Origin: JAIRVZ01 sp031553755 | GTDB taxonomy: Bacteria > Bacteroidota > Bacteroidia > Bacteroidales > Azobacteroidaceae | Direction: 5' to 3' | Assembly: GCA_031553755.1 (NCBI GenBank) | Contig: JAVBKZ010000013.1 | Coordinates: forward strand, 1-10,199 | Length of the DNA: 10,199 nucleotides | Shown here: piece by piece, positions 6,506-10,199 of the stretch | Layout: each line of letters opens with the position of its first letter | Position numbering within the stretch: the stretch's first letter is position 1 | Made by a program: the position numbers and the translations under genes | The notes under the pieces: generated by a model | Seen by the model: only the letters and a program-made list of their open reading frames with translations | What the model was told of the DNA's origin: nothing | Database searches by the model: none

Positions 6506-7215
6506 AAATTGCTTAGAATATCGATTTTGCCAACATCGATTACTTCTACATCTTTTTGGGTAAAAGCTTGTATTTGTATTTTTTGAGAAACCGATAAATA
6601 AAAATCAATGATAGGGAATTTTTCCGGAAAATTATTCATCAATGGAAATATTTCAGGAGAAATAACATGAATTCCGTTAAATGCCAATTGCTGATAATCA
6701 TTGGGATTGATGCCGGTATTTTCCGACCTGACTTCTCCGGTTTGTTTGTTACACCATCCTTTTAGAATATTGTTTTCATCGAATAATAAATATCGGTTTG
6801 TTTTTCTATCACTTACAAAAAGAGTCGCTGACGCTTTCAATTCAAGATGTGTTTGATAAAGTTTTTTCAAATCCACATTCGATATAATATCTACATTATG
6901 GATGAAAAAGGGTTTTCCATCGTTGAAATACGAAGATGCTTTTTTAATTCCTCCACCTGTATCTAACAATAAATTTGTTTCATCCGAAAAATCAATTTTA
7001 ATTCCAAAACTATTGTTGTTTTTAATATATTCGATGATTTGTTCTCCAAAATGATGTATGTTAATAATAATTTCTGTTACGCCTGCGCCTTTTAATCTTT
7101 CGATAACATAAGCCAACAACGGTTTTTCTCCGACTTTTACCAAAGCTTTCGGCATTGTGTCGGTAAGCGGTTTAAGACGTGTTCCTAATCCCGCGGCAAA
7201 AATCAAAGCTTTCAT
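6490..7215 (-). CDS. MurU-like sugar-1-phosphate nucleotidyltransferase
   Basis: A 241-residue cytoplasmic nucleotidyltransferase of the GT-A-like NTP_transferase fold. The nucleotide-binding signature is at the N-terminus, Ala-Ala-Gly-Leu-Gly-Thr-Arg-Leu-Lys-Pro-Leu-Thr (7-18), followed by Pro-Lys-Ala-Leu (22-25). Leu-Asp-Thr-Gly-Gly-Gly-Ile (84-90) and His-Asn-Val-Asp-Ile (the Asp is a metal ligand, about 108) complete the core. The short length without a C-terminal beta-helix acyltransferase domain, and the Thr-Gly-Gly-Gly-Ile motif, resemble MurU, which makes UDP-MurNAc from MurNAc-1-phosphate during peptidoglycan recycling. Related enzymes that use mannose- or heptose-1-phosphate cannot be excluded. 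The usual partner sugar kinase (AmgK-type) is not in this window. Its start codon overlaps the upstream lipoprotein gene's stop by 4 bp (ATGA), indicating translational coupling. Confidence 0.82.
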   Translation of the reverse strand: MKALIFAAGLGTRLKPLTDTMPKALVKVGEKPLLAYVIERLKGAGVTEIIINIHHFGEQIIEYIKNNNSFGIKIDFSDETNLLLDTGGGIKKASSYFNDGKPFFIHNVDIISNVDLKKLYQTHLELKASATLFVSDRKTNRYLLFDENNILKGWCNKQTGEVRSENTGINPNDYQQLAFNGIHVISPEIFPLMNNFPEKFPIIDFYLSVSQKIQIQAFTQKDVEVIDVGKIDILSNLILNT

Positions 7216-7625
7216 CTGTTGTATTTTTCAGGAGTTATATCGAAAGAAAATAAAAACACTCCGTTTTTATCAAAGTAAGTCATCTTGAAAGTCGCGTTTA
7301 ACCTTCTGAGAGATTTTAATTCCGCGTTATTTTTTATATTGTTTATTAAGTAATTTTCCAAAGCAAAGTTATTTATGTTTGCCGAATTTACATCACTATT
7401 ATTAACTAATGTATAAAAATATTCGATTGTACCTTCTTGAGGATGTTTCAAACTATCCAAACGCGTATCTTTATCGATAGCCATAGGGCATTGAGGCTTA
7501 TTTATCGCAATAGTTTGCTCTATCAATCGGTCTACTGTTATTTTTTCGGAACAATTTGAGAAAACAAAAATACTAATTACAATATATAATGTTACAAATA
7601 TCCGGTTGAATAATTTTTTCATCAT
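7212..7625 (-). CDS. Small lipoprotein of unknown function
   Basis: A 137-residue protein with a lipoprotein signal: Met-Met-Lys-Lys, a hydrophobic core, and Phe-Val-Phe-Ser-Asn-Cys, with Cys-25 as the likely lipidated residue. The mature domain includes Gln-Cys-Pro-Met-Ala-Ile-Asp-Lys-Asp-Thr-Arg-Leu-Asp-Ser (about 45-58) and Tyr-Phe-Tyr-Thr-Leu-Val-Asn. I recall this Pro-Met-x-Asp-x-x-Thr-Arg-Leu-Asp...Tyr-Thr-Leu pattern from small exported proteins of unknown function in several bacterial phyla. It is the first gene of the putative operon with the MurU-like enzyme and the pectate lyase, and has a TACCTTTG element 47 bp before its start. A role in envelope or cell-wall processes is suggested only by its location and its partner. 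An ATG one codon inside would also serve as the start. Confidence 0.75.
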   Translation of the reverse strand: MMKKLFNRIFVTLYIVISIFVFSNCSEKITVDRLIEQTIAINKPQCPMAIDKDTRLDSLKHPQEGTIEYFYTLVNNSDVNSANINNFALENYLINNIKNNAELKSLRRLNATFKMTYFDKNGVFLFSFDITPEKYNR

Positions 7626-7671
7626 TTTTATATATTCGATTCACATTTCGCAATTCATTACTCACTTCTCA

Positions 7672-7679
7672 CAAAGGTA
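7672..7679 (-). promoter_or_regulatory. Probable -7 promoter element of the lipoprotein operon
   Basis: On the minus strand TACCTTTG (7679-7672) is a full match to TAnnTTTG, 47 bp before the start at 7625. No good TTTG box stands at the right distance upstream. It is the same octamer as the CoA-transferase promoter. The 287-bp spacer 7626-7912 holds this and the divergent promoter at 7821-7853, and otherwise only AT-rich sequence. Confidence 0.5.
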
Positions 7680-7820
7680 AGATTTAATGAGTAAAAACGA
7701 ATTTCATCACATTCATTTTATCTATTTTATTTGAATTTTATATAAAATTTCTTTTTAAAAAGGTATTAAATAAGGTTATTTGTTAATAAAAGATAATGAT
7801 TTCGTAATGAACCAACGAAT

Positions 7821-7853
7821 TTTCTTCCGGTTGCGATTTCTGCCATACATTTG
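7821..7853 (+). promoter_or_regulatory. Probable promoter of the small membrane protein
   Basis: TACATTTG (7846-7853) matches TAnnTTTG; TTTC (7821-7824) lies 21 bases upstream as a weak -33 box. The transcript would start near 7860. The leader to the ATG at 7913 is very A-rich with no Shine-Dalgarno site, as is usual for highly translated Bacteroidota genes. Confidence 0.5.
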
Positions 7854-7912
7854 CATTGTGATTCAGAGATACACACAACAAAATAAAAATAACGAAATAA
7901 AAAATACAAATC

Positions 7913-8275
7913 ATGAACTCAATTATCAATAACATCAGCAACGAAAACGCAAAACAAGCAAGCAACAAAAAGACTGTTATGTCAATATCGCTTATCGCGT
8001 TTGGAATCTTGTCTTTGTTCGCTCGTTTTCAGCAAGTTGATACAAGAAGTTCTTTGAGTATGATTCTTTTGGCACTTGGTTCCGGATTGTTGGCATTTGG
8101 AGTAATCCTTGCTCTAACAAAACAAAAACATGTTGCGGTTGAAAAAGAAGTAGCTCAAGTAAAAAGGATAAGAATAAGCATGGGACAAGTAAAAGTATTC
8201 GCTTTCATGGCGTTGATTTTCGGTTATATTCTTTTCTCTCACTTTGTTGGTAATTTAGTTGTGATTTTGAAATAA
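7913..8275 (+). CDS. Small integral membrane protein, unknown
   Basis: A 120-residue protein with a polar, Asn-rich N-terminus (about 20 residues) and three predicted membrane helices at roughly 22-38, 48-67 and 95-118. A basic, helical loop (about 70-93, Lys/Arg-rich with Glu-Lys-Glu) joins helices two and three and by the positive-inside rule should face the cytoplasm. No catalytic motif or named family is recognised. It is a single-gene unit with its own TACATTTG promoter and a strong terminator at 8298-8342, and its A-rich leader suggests good translation. The Asn- and Lys-rich composition is typical of its surroundings. It is not an obvious toxin, holin or transporter subunit. Confidence 0.72.
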   Translation: MNSIINNISNENAKQASNKKTVMSISLIAFGILSLFARFQQVDTRSSLSMILLALGSGLLAFGVILALTKQKHVAVEKEVAQVKRIRISMGQVKVFAFMALIFGYILFSHFVGNLVVILK

Positions 8276-8297
8276 TAAGAATTTATTTCTTAGATAA

Positions 8298-8342
8298 AAG
8301 CCCCGGAAGTTGTCGTTGACTTTCGGGGCTTGCTTTTTTTTT
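8298..8342 (+). terminator. Strong intrinsic terminator
   Basis: AAGCCCCGGAAGT (8298-8310) pairs with ACTTTCGGGGCTT (8319-8331) over 13 bp with one G-U pair, an 8-base loop, and a run of nine T at 8334-8342. It closes the small membrane protein gene 23 bp after its stop. Confidence 0.92.
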
Positions 8343-8405
8343 AGGAATTCTCATAATCTCATAACTCCCTTATACAAAGATATATCAAACTTTTTGTCAT
8401 ACTTC

Positions 8406-8436
8406 TTTGATATTCTAAAATAATTATCTACTTTTG
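8406..8436 (+). promoter_or_regulatory. Consensus Bacteroidota promoter for tRNA-Arg
   Basis: TTTG (8406-8409), exactly 19 bases, then TACTTTTG (8429-8436): a perfect TTTG-N19-TAnnTTTG promoter. Transcription should start near 8443, about 12 bases before the tRNA. Confidence 0.85.
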
Positions 8437-8454
8437 CACTCTCAAATTAAGGAT

Positions 8455-8528
8455 GGTCGGGTAGCTCAGCTGGATAGAGCAACAGCCTTCTAAGCTGTGG
8501 GTCTTGGGTTCGAATCCCAACCTGATCA
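8455..8528 (+). tRNA. tRNA-Arg (anticodon TCT)
   Basis: A complete 74-base cloverleaf that delivers arginine to AGA/AGG codons. The acceptor stem GGTCGGG/CCTGATC has two G-U pairs. The D arm is GCTC/GAGC. The anticodon stem ACAGC/GCTGT encloses CTTCTAA, giving anticodon TCT. The variable loop is GGGTC, and the T arm TTGGG-TTCGAAT-CCCAA is standard. The discriminator base is A at 8528 and the 3' CCA is not encoded, so it must be added after transcription. The gene has its own consensus promoter and terminator, and stands alone rather than in a tRNA cluster. There is no sign of an integrase or att duplication at its 3' end. Confidence 0.97.
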
Positions 8529-8537
8529 CGAAACAAT

Positions 8538-8572
8538 AAACGTCTTAACCTGCTGGTTTTAAGGCGTTTTTT
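8538..8572. terminator. Terminator between tRNA-Arg and the convergent MmcQ gene
   Basis: AAACGTCTTAACC (8538-8550) pairs with GGTTTTAAGGCGTTT (8555-8569) around a TGCT loop, with a two-base bulge and one G-U pair. On the + strand a run of six T (8567-8572) follows, ending the tRNA transcript. On the minus strand a T-rich tail (TTTATTGTTT) follows the same hairpin, so it may also end the operon reading toward it. Confidence 0.75.
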
Positions 8573-8582
8573 GGTTTTAAAT

Positions 8583-8945
8583 TTAACTATTCCGGAATTC
8601 TTCTTGTTTCTTTTTCGGTAATTTCAAGATTACCTCATCTGCCGAATGACGAACCAATTCCTCAATCAATTTGTCGGGAACATCGCTCTCTAAAGTAACC
8701 CAATTCCACAAAAGGGTCTTGAAATCGTCGGGATTTATTCCGTTGTATTTATCACGCAGTTCGACCGACCGCTCCGGATGACATTTAAGATATGCTTTAA
8801 ATACGCCGTCTTCAGGTTCCAACGGAAAATAAACAAATATCTTTTCCATTACTTTATACACCAGTATTTTGCCGTTTTGTAAAGAAATTGACTCCACCGA
8901 ACCTTTTATCGACAGGCAATAGTCACGGAATTCTTCGATATTCAT
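8583..8945 (-). CDS. MmcQ/YjbR family protein
   Basis: A 120-residue cytoplasmic protein matching the MmcQ/YjbR (DUF419) family along its whole length. It has the N-terminal helix Asn-Ile-Glu-Glu-Phe-Arg-Asp-Tyr-Cys, the central strand Val-Tyr-Lys-Val-Met-Glu-Lys-Ile-Phe-Val-Tyr-Phe, Leu-Lys-Cys-His-Pro-Glu-Arg-Ser-Val-Glu-Leu-Arg, and then the Trp-Asn-Trp-Val-Thr-Leu...Asp-Val-Pro-Asp segment and a C-terminal helix. The family has a compact alpha/beta fold and is often described as DNA-binding, but its cellular role is poorly known. Its ATG overlaps the preceding small gene's TGA (ATGA, 8942-8945), indicating translational coupling. It is the last gene of the operon beginning near 9921. A Lys-rich tail ends the protein. 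Confidence 0.9.
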   Translation of the reverse strand: MNIEEFRDYCLSIKGSVESISLQNGKILVYKVMEKIFVYFPLEPEDGVFKAYLKCHPERSVELRDKYNGINPDDFKTLLWNWVTLESDVPDKLIEELVRHSADEVILKLPKKKQEEFRNS

Positions 8946-9130
8946 TTTAACTGATATTTTGCTTTCAACAAATTTCGTTTTTCATCGTCTAATGAACGGA
9001 AATAACGTTTCCATCCCGGACAAAAGCTAATGTGCCACCGCCAGAAGCGCCCGATAAATGATTTTGGGGATTTGTCGTATTTCGCCCGTATCGGACAATT
9101 CGCACATTGATGTTCTGCCATATTTTTCAT
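8942..9130 (-). CDS. Small Cys-containing protein, conserved-looking, unknown
   Basis: A 62-residue protein with Cys-Ala-Asn-Cys-Pro-Ile-Arg (Cys-9, Cys-12) and a third cysteine in Ser-Phe-Cys-Pro-Gly-Trp (Cys-37), plus a Trp-rich core Gly-Arg-Phe-Trp-Arg-Trp-His-Ile. Three cysteines and His-33 could bind one metal ion or an Fe-S cluster; this is inference. The Cys-Pro-Ile-Arg-Ala-Lys-Tyr-Asp...Phe-Cys-Pro-Gly-Trp-Lys pattern is one I have seen in short unnamed Bacteroidales proteins. The gene begins 4 bp after the EFR1 stop and overlaps the MmcQ start by 4 bp, so the three are translated as a unit. Either ATG 9130 or ATG 9121 could be used; 9121 would drop only three residues. The intact frame beside a broken upstream gene argues that it is still expressed. 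Confidence 0.72.
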   Translation of the reverse strand: MKNMAEHQCANCPIRAKYDKSPKSFIGRFWRWHISFCPGWKRYFRSLDDEKRNLLKAKYQLK

Positions 9131-9134
9131 GATT

Positions 9135-9921
9135 TTATTTATAATACATCATTTCGGGTTCTTTCCTGAGTGCATTCGCTTTCACAAATTTTTTACCGGC
9201 AAATCTATACAGCAGCCCCCCGAAACGGCGCGCTTGTTGAGGGCATACCGCGATACAACGGGCACAGGCAATACATTTAGATCCGAACGTAACACGCGGA
9301 TTGAATGCCGGAATAGCATCCGTAGGGCATAACTTTACGCACAGGCCACATTTATTGCATTGCCTGCTGGTTTTCGGGGTCAAAGGTATTTTGCCCGGCT
9401 TTTTGTAAGGGTGATTCCCTTTTACTTGAATATCCGGCAGATTATACATTTCGTCCAATGATGAGAGCAGTTCGGCACTTTTTTTTCCGAATGTTTCAAT
9501 AGCAACCTTGTCTTGTTCGTCGGGACGAGAAGCTCCAACTGCTGGGAAAATGGAATGTTGAGCAATGAATGCCGCGGCGGAAACGATGAAAAACCATTGT
9601 TTTGAACAATATCTTTCAATTCCAGCAGCGCATCGTCATAATCACGATTGCCGTAAACACAGACAATGACGGCAGGCGTTTTGTTCCCCTTGAATTTATT
9701 GAGGGCGTCTATGGCAATCGCAGGTATTCGTCCCGCATATACGGGCATTCCGACTATCAGTAAATCATTTTCACTGAGATGAATCACTTCTTTCGATGCG
9801 CTTTTGGTAATATCGTGTTTCTCTACAGACTCCGGTGCGAATAGCATGGAATCTGTCCGACTATCTGTTTTGTAGTGGAGGTCGCGCTGAACCATACCAA
9901 ATGTATCTTCTCGATTTTCAT
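9135..9921 (-). pseudogene. EFR1-type flavodoxin/ferredoxin fusion with two frameshifts
   Basis: Three consecutive frames add up to one protein of about 262 residues: an N-terminal flavodoxin domain and a C-terminal 2[4Fe-4S] ferredoxin, the EFR1 architecture, expected to carry electrons in the cytoplasm. Frame 1 starts at ATG 9921 (Met-Lys-Ile-Glu-Lys-Ile) and holds the FMN phosphate loop Phe-Ser-Ala-Thr-Ser-Thr-Thr-Lys. Frame 2, from about 9849, holds Ile-Val-Gly-Met-Pro-Val-Tyr-Ala-Gly-Arg and Tyr-Gly-Asn-Arg-Asp-Tyr-Asp-Asp-Ala-Leu. Frame 3, from about 9588, resumes as Val-Ser-Ala-Ala-Ala-Phe-Ile-Ala-Gln-His-Ser and ends with two clusters, CNKCGLCVKLCP and CIACARCIAVCP. Both junctions need one added base: one near 9849/9850, one in a run of five A (9589-9593, + strand). 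The promoter at 10029-10059 is intact. It is either a recent pseudogene or two sequencing errors. It leads an operon with the Cys-rich and MmcQ genes. Confidence 0.85.
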
Positions 9922-10028
9922 GTTATCGAATATGTTATATCATCTTTATCATTTCAAACGTTATTCAGGTTATCTCTGTTTTCCCTATAAAGTCTTTTAC
10001 CTGCTCCATAACAATTTATTCAACTATG

Positions 10029-10059
10029 CAAATATAATAACCTATTATATATTGACAAA
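10029..10059 (-). promoter_or_regulatory. Consensus promoter of the flavodoxin/ferredoxin operon
   Basis: On the minus strand TTTG (10059-10056), exactly 19 bases, then TATATTTG (10036-10029): a perfect TTTG-N19-TAnnTTTG promoter. It implies a leader of about 100 bases before ATG 9921, in which I see no clear structure. The -33 box abuts the predicted IS end. Confidence 0.75.
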
Positions 10060-10077
10060 ATATAATACTCCCAAAAA

Positions 10078-10107
10078 TTTGGACAGAAAAAAAGAGAATT
10101 ATATTTG
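10078..10107 (+). promoter_or_regulatory. Likely promoter of the IS transposase
   Basis: TTTG (10078-10081) lies inside the putative terminal repeat, and 18 bases later comes TATATTTG (10100-10107). This matches the phylum consensus with a spacer one base short, 17 bp before the OrfA ATG. Confidence 0.55.
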
Positions 10108-10124
10108 TGCCAAATAAAAAAAAC

Positions 10125-10199
10125 ATGAATAGAAAAAGTCGCAGAAAATTCAGTTCCGAATTTAAGGCCAAAGTAGCCTTTGAATCAATGCAAGAGCGA
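10125..10199 (+). CDS. IS3-family transposase OrfA, N-terminal fragment
   Basis: The first 25 codons are visible before the window ends. The peptide has Arg-Arg-Lys-Phe-Ser-Ser-Glu-Phe-Lys-Ala-Lys-Val-Ala, the standard opening of IS3-group OrfA proteins, which carry a helix-turn-helix domain that binds the element's ends. The fuller family pattern continues with an Ala-Leu-Glu-type helix, seen here as Phe-Glu-Ser-Met-Gln-Glu-Arg. OrfB with the DDE catalytic domain would follow, usually by programmed frameshifting, but is not in view. The frame is open to the window edge. Confidence 0.85.
   Translation, partial: MNRKSRRKFSSEFKAKVAFESMQER

Larger units (their letters stand above)
10061..10199 (+). 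mobile_element. Left end of an IS3-type insertion sequence (runs off window)
   Basis: The stretch CTCCCAAAAATTTGGACAG (10069-10086 region) resembles the CCCAAAAA-TTGGACA termini common in IS3-family elements, and an OrfA start follows about 40 bp inside, which is the usual spacing. The exact outer end is uncertain (about 10053-10065), because the other end and any target duplication lie outside the window. Confidence 0.6.

Noticed and set aside
7783..7968. Minus-strand hydrophobic 61-codon frame
   Set aside because: It overlaps the promoter, A-rich leader and start of the plus-strand membrane protein; the hydrophobicity comes from complementing A-rich DNA.
8455..8580. tRNA-Arg as an integration site for a mobile element
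   Set aside because: No integrase gene, no duplicated tRNA 3' end in the window, and the flanks look like ordinary chromosomal genes.
9585..9595. Programmed -1 frameshift as an explanation for the split redox gene
   Set aside because: The T5 run is not a good slippery heptamer in the starting frame, no downstream structure is evident, and a second frameshift about 260 bases earlier has no slippery site at all.
9875..10117. Plus-strand 80-codon frame
   Set aside because: It spans the start and consensus promoter of the flavodoxin/ferredoxin gene and crosses the predicted IS end; the peptide is low-complexity.

Overview
The window looks like chromosomal DNA from a member of the Bacteroidota, probably Bacteroidales. 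The base composition is AT-rich and starts are preceded by A-rich leaders rather than Shine-Dalgarno sites. The phylum promoter pattern (TTTG, about 19 bases, then TAnnTTTG) appears several times, with perfect copies before the tRNA and before the broken flavodoxin-ferredoxin gene. The gene content fits: a large PL1 pectate lyase, a succinate/acetate CoA-transferase, lipoproteins and an outer-membrane barrel. Genus cannot be fixed from the sequence alone.

Layout. 1-1663 holds two orphan exported proteins on the + strand (340-819 and 1043-1663), each preceded by an imperfect inverted repeat built from ACACGGATT/ACACAGAT-type or CACAGAG-type words. 1684-5000 is a minus-strand block: an HD-domain hydrolase, an outer-membrane beta-barrel protein and the CoA-transferase. 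A hairpin resembling a terminator separates the last two. 5075-7625 is a second minus-strand block that probably forms an operon in the order small lipoprotein, MurU-like sugar-1-phosphate nucleotidyltransferase (4-bp overlap), secreted pectate lyase. A divergent promoter region follows, then a small three-helix membrane protein (7913-8275) with a strong terminator, and tRNA-Arg(TCT) at 8455-8528 with its own promoter and terminator.

8583-9921 is a third minus-strand operon: a flavodoxin/ferredoxin (EFR1-type) gene, a 62-residue Cys-containing protein and an MmcQ/YjbR-family protein, packed with a 4-bp gap and a 4-bp overlap. The flavodoxin/ferredoxin gene is split over three reading frames by two apparent single-base losses, although its promoter and the two downstream genes are intact. 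At the right edge an IS3-type insertion sequence begins, with its first 25 OrfA codons in the window, back to back with that promoter.

Most of the content is ordinary housekeeping and accessory Bacteroidota sequence. I see no CRISPR array, defence island, phage or clear new system. The most useful points are the two-frameshift redox gene beside an IS end, the repeat families in the spacers, the conserved redox/Cys/MmcQ operon, and the grouping of a MurU-like enzyme with a lipoprotein and a pectate lyase.
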